The notes under the pieces were generated by a model. That model did no database searches and was not told the DNA's origin. It saw only the letters and a program-made list of their open reading frames with translations. Below, piece after piece: positions 20,847 to 29,099 of a stretch of DNA of 64,000 nt. Source of the stretch: Syntrophobotulus glycolicus DSM 8271 (GTDB taxonomy: Bacteria > Bacillota > Desulfitobacteriia > Desulfitobacteriales > Syntrophobotulaceae). The position numbers and the translations under genes were made by a program. Location of the stretch: contig NC_015172.1 in the NCBI RefSeq assembly GCF_000190635.1, positions 1-64,000 on the forward strand, given 5' to 3'. Within the stretch, counting starts at the first letter, position 1. Every line of letters begins with the position of its first letter.

Positions 20847-22388
20847 TCAAAAGAATACAGCAAACAATCTAAGGAACGATTGAACGCATTTTATGTGCCA
20901 GGGACGGCGACGCCATTCATCAAGACTTATTTCTTCACAAACATCAAATGTTTGCTGGAGGTCATTTTTTATGTCTTGGAGTACAGGCGATCCGCAAATC
21001 CACACACCGTTTTCAAAGTGGAGATAAAAGCTCCGGTAATCCATGTTAATGCTTCCGCAAATGGCATGATCATCATCGCTTATGATAGTCTTTGCATGGA
21101 TGAACCCCGGGGTATATTCATAGATTCTAACACCCGATTCCAGCAGCTCTCCATAATTCGATTGCGTTACCATATGCACATACCAATGATCCCATATCTT
21201 TGGAGTAATAATCCTGACATCTGTACCTCCCTGTGCGGATGTACACAACGCTTCCTTCATGGAGTTGTCAATGACAAGATAGGGGGTAGATATATAAACA
21301 TATTTCTTTGCATTATATATCATCGTGCGGTACATAACCTCGGCAGGGTTATCGGGATTATTTGAAGGCCCGTCTGAAAATGGTTGATAGAAGCCTTGAC
21401 CCTCGTAGTTCACTACAGACCGGTAAGCTTCGTAATCTGTAGTTCCTCCACTTTCAGCATCCCACATCTGAAGAAATATTGAGGTCAGACCCCAAACCGC
21501 GTCGCCTTCAAGCCGGATTGCCGTGTCTTTCCAATGGCCGTGCTTTGGGTATATGTTGGCATATTCATCAGCAAGATTCGTTCCCCCTGTATACCCAACG
21601 CAGCCGTCTATGACCGTAATTTTCTGGTGATTACGGCAATTGAAGCAAAAGGATGAAATATACCGATGAACTGGATTAAAACGCAACACCTGAATATTGT
21701 GACTGTTAAGAGCCTTAATCAGATTATCTGGTGCTGTAACAATACTCCCAAAGTCATCGAACATCAGCCGTATTTCCACTCCTTGTTCGGCTTTGCGAAT
21801 CAATACTTCTGAAATCCTGTCCCAAAGCTCCCCACTATCTAAAATAAAATATTCCAAGAAAACGTATCTTTCAGCGTTTTCAATATCCTTTATCATTGCT
21901 TCAAATTGATACTCGCCAAGCGAGAAATACTCACACGTTGTATTTTTATAAAGAGGGAATCCTTTCCTGCCTAAATATCCTGCTATTCTTTTTCTTGACG
22001 GATGGATTTGATCGAGTTCGGCGTAAACTTCCGGGTCCTTATATAAATACATGGAACCGTGCTGGATAGCCGCTCTTATTCGATTATTTCTTATACATCG
22101 TCCGAACACATCGGAACGACCCCATAAGAGATATAGGAAATAACCGAAAACCGGAAGGATAAATATTATAATAAGCCATACGATTATGTAAGATGTGTTT
22201 TTACTTTTGCTCACCATAATAAAGATGTTTATTACCGCTATAATTTGAATGAGTGCATAAAAATATACCGCATAGTTTTTGAGTATATTGATGATAAAAT
22301 AGATAAATAAAAGTTGTAAAATCACAACAAGGGTGGCCAAACCGATACGAAATATGCCCGTCAAGTTTCTATTTTCTTTTCGCTTCAC
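20847..22388 (-). CDS. cls: cardiolipin synthase
   Basis: This 513-residue membrane enzyme joins two phosphatidylglycerols to make cardiolipin. Two transmembrane segments lie in the first 90 residues (around VVILQLLFIYFI and WLIIIFILPVFGYFLYLLWG). Two phospholipase-D HKD motifs follow, HQKITVID near residue 255 and HAKTIISD near 435, each followed by a glycine-rich GG or GSINMDYRS segment. The length is typical. The likely start is the GTG at 22388, eight bases after GAGAGG. It is placed beside lspA and the cadmium operon as ICE cargo. Confidence 0.93.
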   Translation of the reverse strand: MKRKENRNLTGIFRIGLATLVVILQLLFIYFIINILKNYAVYFYALIQIIAVINIFIMVSKSKNTSYIIVWLIIIFILPVFGYFLYLLWGRSDVFGRCIRNNRIRAAIQHGSMYLYKDPEVYAELDQIHPSRKRIAGYLGRKGFPLYKNTTCEYFSLGEYQFEAMIKDIENAERYVFLEYFILDSGELWDRISEVLIRKAEQGVEIRLMFDDFGSIVTAPDNLIKALNSHNIQVLRFNPVHRYISSFCFNCRNHQKITVIDGCVGYTGGTNLADEYANIYPKHGHWKDTAIRLEGDAVWGLTSIFLQMWDAESGGTTDYEAYRSVVNYEGQGFYQPFSDGPSNNPDNPAEVMYRTMIYNAKKYVYISTPYLVIDNSMKEALCTSAQGGTDVRIITPKIWDHWYVHMVTQSNYGELLESGVRIYEYTPGFIHAKTIISDDDHAICGSINMDYRSFYLHFENGVWICGSPVLQDIKNDLQQTFDVCEEISLDEWRRRPWHIKCVQSFLRLFAVFF

Positions 22389-22419
22389 TGTGACCACCTC
22401 TCAATTGTGTTTATATATT

Positions 22420-22992
22420 TTATATTCTGGTATATTCAGACGTTGTGTTGGGAAGGAGTTTGCATCCGCTCCGAAACCATATAGCAAAAGCTATATCTTC
22501 TGTATTGAGATCGTTTGAATAAGACTTTTTTAGCTTTTTTTCATGCCGCCACGTCCAAATTAGAGCCAAAATCCATCCCGTGTTCAGAAATACGTCCTTT
22601 GTATCAAAAATAAACCAATTGAATAAACCAATAAAGTCAAGGCTGCCGCCCCAGAACACTACATCAATAAATGAACATAATATGCCAGCAGATGCAAAAC
22701 AGAATGCTCCACTCAACAAGCGACTCTTTGCACCAACTTTATATGTTTGGAATCGATAGAATAAAAGCAATCCTGCTATAGCCGTTATCTGTAAAAAGAT
22801 CATTCCGATTACAGGAGTCTTAAAATTAGCCATACTTGCAAACCAATTCAAATTTGTGTTCTGGAAAGGCTCAAAACGCAAAACACTCGGTATCCAGATA
22901 ATCATCTTATCTATCGCAAAATGAGCTATCAGCAGTTTTATTGTTTGATCAACTGCTGCCAAGATTCCTGTGATAAGCCATTGCTTTTTCAT
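22420..22992 (-). CDS. lspA: signal peptidase II-like protein (LspA)
   Basis: LspA cleaves prolipoprotein signal peptides in the membrane. The 190-residue protein has four hydrophobic segments, the early VDQTIKLLI with the conserved Asp, and a C-terminal FNWFIFDTKDVFLNTG segment that corresponds to the catalytic FNxAD region but is divergent. Plasmid and ICE copies of lspA often travel with cadA/pbr heavy-metal ATPases. The start at 22992 follows GGAAAGG. It is 31 bases upstream of cls and probably cotranscribed. The divergence makes exact activity less sure. Confidence 0.78.
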   Translation of the reverse strand: MKKQWLITGILAAVDQTIKLLIAHFAIDKMIIWIPSVLRFEPFQNTNLNWFASMANFKTPVIGMIFLQITAIAGLLLFYRFQTYKVGAKSRLLSGAFCFASAGILCSFIDVVFWGGSLDFIGLFNWFIFDTKDVFLNTGWILALIWTWRHEKKLKKSYSNDLNTEDIAFAIWFRSGCKLLPNTTSEYTRI

Positions 22993-23123
22993 GCCACACA
23001 CCTTTCCATACAACATATTTTCTGTTTATGCTTTAATTCAATCGCGCTCAATAGCTCAACTGCTTTCACCAATAAACCGAATAAAATAATCTTCATATAA
23101 TGATTCTCACTTTGCCCCTTATC

Positions 23124-23346
23124 TCAGTGAATAATGAGGATGCCGCCGGCCACCATCCACACATTTGATACCTCTAAAGTTTCCGGCATAAGCTCAAAGA
23201 ACACAAGGCTCATCATTACGCCACCAGCGAAAACTAAAAGGCAATTCGCCATATTTTCAGAAAACTTCTTTTGTTATAATAGCAACTGCGCTACCAAAGC
23301 AAGTTCACAAAATCCCAACTAACAAGGCAATCAGGACAATTAACAT
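23124..23346 (-). pseudogene. ZIP-family metal transporter remnant
   Basis: From an ATG at 23346 the minus strand reads MLIVLIALLVGIL, then TGA, then TCFGSAVAIITKEV, then a one-base shift, then SENMANCLLVFAGGVMM and FFELMPETLEV, ending at a stop at 23124. The pattern of glycine-rich hydrophobic helices and the segment before LMPE are those of ZIP zinc/iron permeases. A premature stop, a frameshift and loss of the rest of the gene make it a pseudogene. It lies 39 bases downstream of cadA and fills most of the gap before lspA. Confidence 0.65.
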
Positions 23347-23385
23347 TTTACTTATCGCTTCCGATACAACAGGCTTTTGACCTGA

Positions 23386-25227
23386 TTATAATTTCTTTGT
23401 GTTTAAAGCACGGAAAGAGTTCAATACCGCTATAACCGTCACACCAACATCTGCAAACACAGCCTCCCACATGGTAGCAAAACCGAGTGCACTGAGTACA
23501 AGCACAATTGCTTTTATCGACAAAGCCAGCCATATATTCTGTTGTGCGATTCTTAGCGTTTTCTGTGAAATTTTCATACCTGTAGCTAGTTTGGACGGCT
23601 CATCGGTCATTATTACAACATCGGCGGCTTCTATAGCCGCGTCGGAACCCAAGCCACCCATCGCAATACCAATGTCGGCACGAGCTAAAACTGGTGCGTC
23701 ATTAATCCCATCGCCTACAAAGGCCAGCTTGCCTTTAGCTGATTTTTGAGCCAGCAGTTCCTCTACTTTATCTACCTTGTCACCGGGAAGAAGCTCTGTG
23801 TAAACCTTATCTAACCCCAATTCCTTGGCAACTTTTTCTCCCACACTCTTGGCGTCGCCCGTCAGCATCACCGTTTGACGGATATTTGCCTTTTTTAGCA
23901 ATCTAATCGCTTCCGCTGCATCTTCCTTAACCTCATCAGCAATTACAATATATCCCGCATATTTGCCATCAACAGCAACGTGTACGGCTGTTCCAATAAT
24001 TTCGTCTTGAGAAAATTTAACGCCGATTTTTTGCATGAGTTTTGTATTTCCTGCGAAAACTTTACGACTATCAACCGTTGCGCTGACGCCGTGGCCTGCG
24101 ATTTCCTCAACATCCGTAATCCTTTCGTTGTCAATATCTTTCCCATAAGCAGTTTTCAAAGAGAGTGAAATGGGGTGATTGGAATAACTCTCAACATGTG
24201 CGGTAAGTTCCAGCAGTTCTGCTTCGGAAATGCCGATAGCATTTACCTCTTGTACTTTAAATACGCCTTTTGTCAATGTCCCCGTCTTATCAAACACAAC
24301 GATTTCAGTCTGCGCCAAAGCTTCTAAATAGTTGCTACCCTTAACAAGCACACCACGCCTTGACGCGCCGCCGATACCGCCAAAGAAGGAGAGTGGAATA
24401 GAAACAACCAGAGCGCAAGGGCAGGAAACCACTAAGAAAGTTAAAGCCCTGTAAATCCAGTCGCCCCAAGTACCACCAAAGAACAGAGGCGGGATAATTG
24501 CAAGCAACAGTGCGGCAGCCATAACAATCGGAGTATAAACTCGTGCAAATTTTGTAATGAAATTCTCGGTGTTCGCCTTTTTACTACTGGCGTTTTCCAC
24601 GAGATCAAGGATTTTGCTGACCGTCGATTCCCCAAATTCTTTTGTGACCTCAATCGTCAGTACGCCGTTCACATTGATACAGCCGCTCAAAACATCAGAG
24701 CCAACACCAGCTTCGCGCGGAACAGATTCGCCGGTCAAAGCGGACGTATCAATCATTGAATTGCCGTCAAGCACCTTGCCGTCAAGCGGGATTTTTTCAC
24801 CAGCACGGACAACGATGATATCGCCAATCGCAACTTCGTCAGGGTCGACTTTTACCAATTCATCGCCCCTCTTAACATTTGCGTAATCAGGACGTATATC
24901 CATTAAGCTTGCAATGGATTTCCGCGACTTCGCAACGGCATAACTTTGAAAATATTCGCCAACCTGATAAAACAGCATAACGGCAATGGCCTCTGGATAT
25001 TCCCCAATGATAAGTGCGCCACCGGTCGCCACGGTCATTAAAAAGCTTTCCTGAAAAACTTGGCCTTGCATAATATTCTTGATGGCTTTTATTACGACTT
25101 CGCTGCCCACTACAATGTAGGCGGCAATGAAGATAGCGGGACTAAGCCAAACAATGTCGGTTTTTACTAGCAGCCCGATTACGAAAATAACCGCTGCTAT
25201 GATAATTCTTACAAGCTTCTTGTTCAT
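23386..25227 (-). CDS. cadA: P1B-type Cd/Zn/Pb-exporting ATPase
   Basis: This 613-residue ATPase pumps soft divalent metals out of the cell. The order is: membrane helices from residue 5, actuator motif TGES near 170, SCPCALV channel motif near 290 in the CPC helix, phosphorylation motif DKTGTLTKG near 335, SNHPIS near 370 and GDGINDAPVLARADIG near 513. The N-terminal metal-binding domain of usual CadA is missing here and is encoded as a separate 73-residue protein upstream. AAAGGAG precedes the ATG. The operon order is cadC, HMA gene, cadA. Confidence 0.96.
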   Translation of the reverse strand: MNKKLVRIIIAAVIFVIGLLVKTDIVWLSPAIFIAAYIVVGSEVVIKAIKNIMQGQVFQESFLMTVATGGALIIGEYPEAIAVMLFYQVGEYFQSYAVAKSRKSIASLMDIRPDYANVKRGDELVKVDPDEVAIGDIIVVRAGEKIPLDGKVLDGNSMIDTSALTGESVPREAGVGSDVLSGCINVNGVLTIEVTKEFGESTVSKILDLVENASSKKANTENFITKFARVYTPIVMAAALLLAIIPPLFFGGTWGDWIYRALTFLVVSCPCALVVSIPLSFFGGIGGASRRGVLVKGSNYLEALAQTEIVVFDKTGTLTKGVFKVQEVNAIGISEAELLELTAHVESYSNHPISLSLKTAYGKDIDNERITDVEEIAGHGVSATVDSRKVFAGNTKLMQKIGVKFSQDEIIGTAVHVAVDGKYAGYIVIADEVKEDAAEAIRLLKKANIRQTVMLTGDAKSVGEKVAKELGLDKVYTELLPGDKVDKVEELLAQKSAKGKLAFVGDGINDAPVLARADIGIAMGGLGSDAAIEAADVVIMTDEPSKLATGMKISQKTLRIAQQNIWLALSIKAIVLVLSALGFATMWEAVFADVGVTVIAVLNSFRALNTKKL

Positions 25228-25273
25228 ATTGAACTCCTTTCTTATCTTTGCTATAAGAGAATGACGAGTAACA

Positions 25274-25289
25274 TTGAGTGAACGCTCAA
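25274..25289. promoter_or_regulatory. CadC-type operator upstream of cadA
   Basis: TTGAGTGAACGCTCAA is an imperfect palindrome (TTGAG/CTCAA) almost identical to the one upstream of cadC. Its repetition inside the operon, 47 bases before cadA, suggests a second regulator binding site. A GC stem with TTTTGGCG/CGCCAAAA follows at 25333-25370. Confidence 0.5.
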
Positions 25290-25388
25290 CTATTGTCGCA
25301 AAAAAATTTGAATTTTTTAAATTCCTTCGCTTTTGGCGTATCGCTTTGAAGTGTTACGCCAAAAGCTGGAATTATTGCCGGTAAATGT

Positions 25389-25610
25389 TTACGCCTTTTT
25401 TACGACAACATGAGGTTCATGCTTCTTGACGATTTTTTCAGCGGTCTTAATAATCTCGTCCATTTTGTCGTCGTCTGCCACAAGAACCATCTTAGTCGTC
25501 ATAGCGTTTACGGTTACTTCGGTTACGCCGTCCAGCGCCTTGATGTCCTTTTCGATTTTCGCCGCACAGTTGGCGCAGTCCAGTCCTTCCAACCTAAATG
25601 ACTTTTTCAT
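25389..25610 (-). CDS. heavy-metal-associated (HMA) domain protein
   Basis: The 73-residue protein is a single ferredoxin-like HMA domain with the metal-binding loop GLDCANCAAKIE near residue 10 and the second half VTEVTVNAMTTKMVLV. It would carry a soft metal ion to the ATPase. It looks like the detached N-terminal domain of CadA, encoded as its own gene 161 bases upstream. A ribosome site AGGAGG lies before the ATG. Confidence 0.9.
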   Translation of the reverse strand: MKKSFRLEGLDCANCAAKIEKDIKALDGVTEVTVNAMTTKMVLVADDDKMDEIIKTAEKIVKKHEPHVVVKKA

Positions 25611-25635
25611 GTTATTTTCCTCCTATAATTAAATT

Positions 25636-25992
25636 TTATTCAGTTACATGGCTTAAACTTTGTTCCAAAACGATTTTCACATGGTCATCCGCGAGAGAGT
25701 AATAAGCAATCTTACCATCTTTCCTAAATTTGACAAGATTTGCCTGTTTCAAAGTGCGTAGCTGGTGTGATATAGCGGATTTTGTCATACCAAGCAAGAC
25801 TGCCAAATCACAGACACACATTTCACTGACATCCAGAGCCCATAAAATTCTGATCCTTGTACCATCTCCCACAGCTTTCAAAAATTCCGTCAAAATATTA
25901 AAAGTATCATCTGAAAGCATTTTTGTTTTTACTGCGGTGACGGTTTCTTCGTGTATAACATCACAATCGCAAACATCGCTTCTGACAGACAT
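25636..25992 (-). CDS. cadC: ArsR/SmtB-family metal-sensing repressor CadC
   Basis: The 118-residue winged-helix repressor releases its operator on binding Cd, Pb or Zn. It has the N-terminal cysteines CDCDV near residue 7 and the ALDVSEMCVCDLAVLLGM motif near 55, which together form the CadC alpha3N thiolate site, followed by the recognition helix KSAISHQLRTLK. The ATG at 25992 follows GAAGGAGG; longer in-frame starts lack a ribosome site. It is the first gene of the cad operon and lies behind an operator-promoter. Confidence 0.93.
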   Translation of the reverse strand: MSVRSDVCDCDVIHEETVTAVKTKMLSDDTFNILTEFLKAVGDGTRIRILWALDVSEMCVCDLAVLLGMTKSAISHQLRTLKQANLVKFRKDGKIAYYSLADDHVKIVLEQSLSHVTE

Positions 25993-26018
25993 AATTAGTC
26001 CTCCTTCCGAAATTTTAA

Positions 26019-26072
26019 TTGAGCAAACGCTCAACTGTATATAGTATAGTTGAATATATACTCAATTGTCAA
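26019..26072 (-). promoter_or_regulatory. cad operon promoter and CadC operators
   Basis: On the minus strand TTGACA (26067-26072) and TATACT (26043-26048) are 18 bases apart. The spacer is a palindrome, TTGAGTATATATTCAA, and a second palindrome, TTGAGC-GTTT-GCTCAA, lies at 26019-26034 just after the start point. Such paired repeats are typical of CadC/SmtB operators. From 26,090 to 26,308 I see nothing. Confidence 0.7.
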
Positions 26073-26308
26073 GGGGTTTTTAGAATATTTTTTTAAAATC
26101 ATCCCAACACGAGATCAGGCTGTGTAGTGGTTCGTAGCAGTTTATCTGCTGCGTGGAACGGAAGTCATGTGGCACGAAGTTTACAATCAATTAAGCAAAA
26201 AAAGTGCGGGATACCAATGCAAGTCTTTTCGATTGAGTGAGTGTAAATCTCTTAACTTTATATTCATCCAAAAGGAATTTGAATGGAAATTCTGTTTTGC
26301 TCTAAACA

Positions 26309-26349
26309 AAAAAGCCAATTAAAATCAATGACTTTAATTGGCTTTTTTG
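26309..26349. terminator. terminator at the end of the ars operon
   Basis: AAAAAAGCCAATTAAA pairs with TTTAATTGGCTTTTTT across a short loop, with U runs on both strands. It lies 32 bases after the arsC stop and separates the ars and cad operons. Confidence 0.75.
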
Positions 26350-26380
26350 AATTTAGCATTTACAGCCAATGATTTTACTA

Positions 26381-26776
26381 CTAAAGAACCCCCACAAAAT
26401 TTTTTAGCTCAAGCATTTTTTGCTCAATCTGTTTTATAACCTGAATAAATTCCTCGTCGCTTTTGCCCGTTGGATCATCCAGCCTCCAATCTTCGCGGTG
26501 TTTACAGGGCAGATACGGACACTCGACATTGCAGCCCATTGTAACGACAATATCAACAGGCGGGATTTCGGACAAGAGTTTGCTGCGCTGTGTCGCTTCC
26601 ATGTCAATGCCATAAAGTTGTTTCATCAGCCGCACGGCATCCTGATTGATTTGCAGCTTCGTTTCCGTTCCCGCCGAATAGCTTTCAAAAGCGTCGCCGG
26701 CAAGATGCCGTCCCAGCGCCTCTGCAATCTGGCTGCGACAAGAATTATGAACACAAATAAATGCAACTTTTATCAT
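26381..26776 (-). CDS. arsC: thioredoxin-coupled arsenate reductase
   Basis: ArsC of the low-molecular-weight phosphatase fold reduces arsenate to arsenite for export. The 131-residue protein has the P-loop CVHNSCRSQ with the nucleophilic Cys near residue 8, the later Cys pair in MGCNVECPYLPC (near 80), and the Asp motif DDPTGKSDEEF. These are the marks of the thioredoxin-dependent class. It is the last gene of the ars operon, 10 bases after arsA. Confidence 0.95.
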   Translation of the reverse strand: MIKVAFICVHNSCRSQIAEALGRHLAGDAFESYSAGTETKLQINQDAVRLMKQLYGIDMEATQRSKLLSEIPPVDIVVTMGCNVECPYLPCKHREDWRLDDPTGKSDEEFIQVIKQIEQKMLELKNFVGVL

Positions 26777-26786
26777 TTTTACCTCC

Positions 26787-28523
26787 TTACAGCGCCAGCA
26801 GACTGTCGCCCTTGATTTCCTCTGCGCTCCACGCGATCAGGGCAAATTTGCCACCGGCGTGTTCGTCGATGAGGTTGAGCCATTCCACTTCGCCAGCCGC
26901 CTTTGACACCAGCATAGGATTGGTGGTGTTCGTGCCATAAAGGGATTGATTGACCACCCACCATTTGGCGGCGATGCCCGCCCGTTTCAGATCGTCCTCC
27001 AAGCGGTGCGCCTCATAAACAGGGGTCGCTTCCGGCAGGGTCACAATCAGTACCTCGGTTTCCTCGGATTTCAGCCTCGGCAACAGCTGCGCCACCGATT
27101 CGGGGATTTCGCCCTTGGTACGCTGAATTTCATGGTTATAGCTTTGTGTGGATTCCAACAAAAGCAGGGTATGCCCTGTGGGGGCGGTGTCAATTACCAC
27201 CACCTGATCGTCAGCTTTTTCGACGATCTCGGCGAAGGCGCGGAATACGGCGATCTCCTGTGTGCAGGGCGAACGTAGATCTTCCTCGACATAAGCAATA
27301 TCCTCATCGCCCATGCCGGACGCGCGGGCTTTGAAAAGCACCTCGGACTGATACTTTTTCAATTCCTCGGCTTCGTCGATATGGCTCATGGACACGCCGC
27401 CAGTTTCATCCAGCACAAACTTCAGGTGCGCGGCGGGATCGGTGGTAGTGAGGTGGACTTTCTTTCCGCGCTTCGCAAGCCCCAGCGCAACGGCGGCGGC
27501 GACGGTGGTCTTACCCACACCACCTTTGCCCATCGTGAAAATAACACGTTTGCCCTCCATCGCTAACTCATCTATCACATCGTTCAGCGCAGGAATATGC
27601 GTGGCATTTAGCGTTTGCACGGGAGCAGTAAAATAATCGGTGTTCAGCAAGGCGCGGATATTTTCCAGCCCTGTGACATTGTAAGCTCGCAGAGGAACGC
27701 TATGGATTGGAAGCGCCCTCAGACTTTCCGGCATCGCGGCAAGTGCAGACTGCTGTTTTTCGTACAGACTGGAAGATAGATCATCGTTATGTTCCATCAA
27801 TATTCCGTTGACAACCAGCATTTGATTGTCGACGCCCAGCGCGGACAATTCGCCGGAAGCACGTTCCGCTTCCTTGAACGGCGCGGTTTCCGAGCGGGTG
27901 ACAAGGAGTAGCGTGGTCAGGCTTCCGTCGGCCAGTGTTTCCACGGCTTGCTTGTAAATGGCTTTCTTGCTCTCCAAGCCGGAGAGTTGACCGAGGCAAG
28001 ATGCACCGTGGGTGCTTTCACTGATGAAATTACTCCAAGCGGACGGAAGCTGAAGCATCCGCAGGGTGTGTCCAGTAGGGGCGGTATCAAAAATAATATG
28101 GTCGTATTCCTGCTGAACCTTACCGTCCGTAATGAAATTGGAAAACTCATTGAATGCCGCAATTTCTATGGTGCAGGAGCCAGAAAGCTGCTCCTCCATA
28201 TTCGTGATGACAGATGCGGGCAGCTTGCCGCGATAAGGCGCGATCACGCTTTCCCGGTACTCAGCCGCCGCTTGTATGGGGTCAAGGTTCGCTACCACTA
28301 AATTCGGCACATCGGAGATGGGCACTCCTTTGTTTGTCAGTTCCATCGAAAAGACATCCTGTAAATTGGAAGCAGGGTCGGTGCTGATAAGCAGCACCTT
28401 TTTCCCACTGTCCGCAAGGGAGACGGCGGTGGCACAGGCAACGCTGGTTTTACCAACGCCGCCCTTGCCGGTATAAAAAAGATACTTTGTCAGTTTGATA
28501 CTGCCGGGATCGAATTGATTCAT
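26787..28523 (-). CDS. arsA: arsenite-stimulated ATPase ArsA
   Basis: ArsA is the soluble ATPase that energises arsenite export. The 578-residue protein is a tandem of two homologous halves, each with a deviant P-loop: GKGGVGKTSVA near residue 18 and GKGGVGKTTVA near 332. Each half has a DTAPTGHTLR/L switch II motif. Metalloid-binding cysteines are present (GASCLG, SGSCTIE and SPCTQE). The ATG directly follows the arsD TAA, so the two are coupled. In the classical system ArsA works with ArsB; here the efflux protein is ACR3 type. Confidence 0.96.
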   Translation of the reverse strand: MNQFDPGSIKLTKYLFYTGKGGVGKTSVACATAVSLADSGKKVLLISTDPASNLQDVFSMELTNKGVPISDVPNLVVANLDPIQAAAEYRESVIAPYRGKLPASVITNMEEQLSGSCTIEIAAFNEFSNFITDGKVQQEYDHIIFDTAPTGHTLRMLQLPSAWSNFISESTHGASCLGQLSGLESKKAIYKQAVETLADGSLTTLLLVTRSETAPFKEAERASGELSALGVDNQMLVVNGILMEHNDDLSSSLYEKQQSALAAMPESLRALPIHSVPLRAYNVTGLENIRALLNTDYFTAPVQTLNATHIPALNDVIDELAMEGKRVIFTMGKGGVGKTTVAAAVALGLAKRGKKVHLTTTDPAAHLKFVLDETGGVSMSHIDEAEELKKYQSEVLFKARASGMGDEDIAYVEEDLRSPCTQEIAVFRAFAEIVEKADDQVVVIDTAPTGHTLLLLESTQSYNHEIQRTKGEIPESVAQLLPRLKSEETEVLIVTLPEATPVYEAHRLEDDLKRAGIAAKWWVVNQSLYGTNTTNPMLVSKAAGEVEWLNLIDEHAGGKFALIAWSAEEIKGDSLLAL

Positions 28524-28895
28524 TTAACAGCAACCTCCCTTGCAACAGCCTCCGCCGGACTCGGATTTTTTCTGCTTGCCCAGCACATTTTCAGGAAGGT
28601 CGAGCAGCTTTGTGAATTCTTCATTGGTGGGATACCGACCTGTGATGACAATTTTGCCATCGAGCATCACAGCGGGCAGTCCCTCTGTGCCTTTCTCATT
28701 AATATAGGCATTGATGGTCTGGTCGGTGATAAACTCTGCCGGTGCGCTGCCCTAGTTAAAACGTTCAACAATAACGCCATGTTTTTTCAGTGTTTCCAGT
28801 ACCGTGGACATACGCAGCAGTTCAGGGTCAACACCCAAGCCGCAAAGCCCGGTCGGGCAACACATGGCGGGTTCAAAGATTTTCATTTTTTTCAT
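28524..28895 (-). pseudogene. arsD: arsenite metallochaperone ArsD with in-frame amber codon
   Basis: ArsD hands arsenite to ArsA. From the ATG at 28895 (ribosome site AGGGAG) the frame has KIFEPAMCCPTGLCG with the Cys12-Cys13-Cys18 site, then TLKKHGVIVERFN followed by TAG (28752-28754). The same frame resumes at once with APAEFITDQTINAYINEKG, TGRYPTNEEFTKLL and a cysteine tail GGGCCKGGCC, ending at a TAA joined to the arsA ATG. Only this one codon interrupts an otherwise complete 123-codon gene. A point mutation, read-through or pyrrolysine decoding are possible. It is called a pseudogene provisionally. Confidence 0.75.
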
Positions 28896-29099
28896 AATAA
28901 TTTTCTCCCTATATTTATTAAAAGTTTTCACAATATCTGAGTAACAGCAAATTCCCTTCGGATTATTTACAGCGCAATTACTGTTTTGCATGGCTCCGGT
29001 AATCTTAATAACATCATCTACATTTTTTGCACCTTTTTCTGTAATTGCTTTCATGATATCTGCTTCTTTGACTTTGTTGCAATAGCATATATACACCAT
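28752..29099 (-). CDS. BFD-like [2Fe-2S] protein in frame with ArsD start
   Basis: The frame opens with MVYICYCNKVKEADI and has the four-cysteine pattern CYC ... NCAVNNPKGICC of small bacterioferritin-associated-ferredoxin-like (BFD) domains, about 65 residues. Such proteins accompany arsenic operons in Firmicutes. There is no stop before the arsD ATG at 28895, so the frame runs straight into ArsD as a possible 115-residue fusion that ends at the arsD amber codon. It starts one base after the acr3 stop. Internal initiation at arsD is also supported by its own ribosome site. Confidence 0.65.
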   Translation of the reverse strand: MVYICYCNKVKEADIMKAITEKGAKNVDDVIKITGAMQNSNCAVNNPKGICCYSDIVKTFNKYREKIIMKKMKIFEPAMCCPTGLCGLGVDPELLRMSTVLETLKKHGVIVERFN

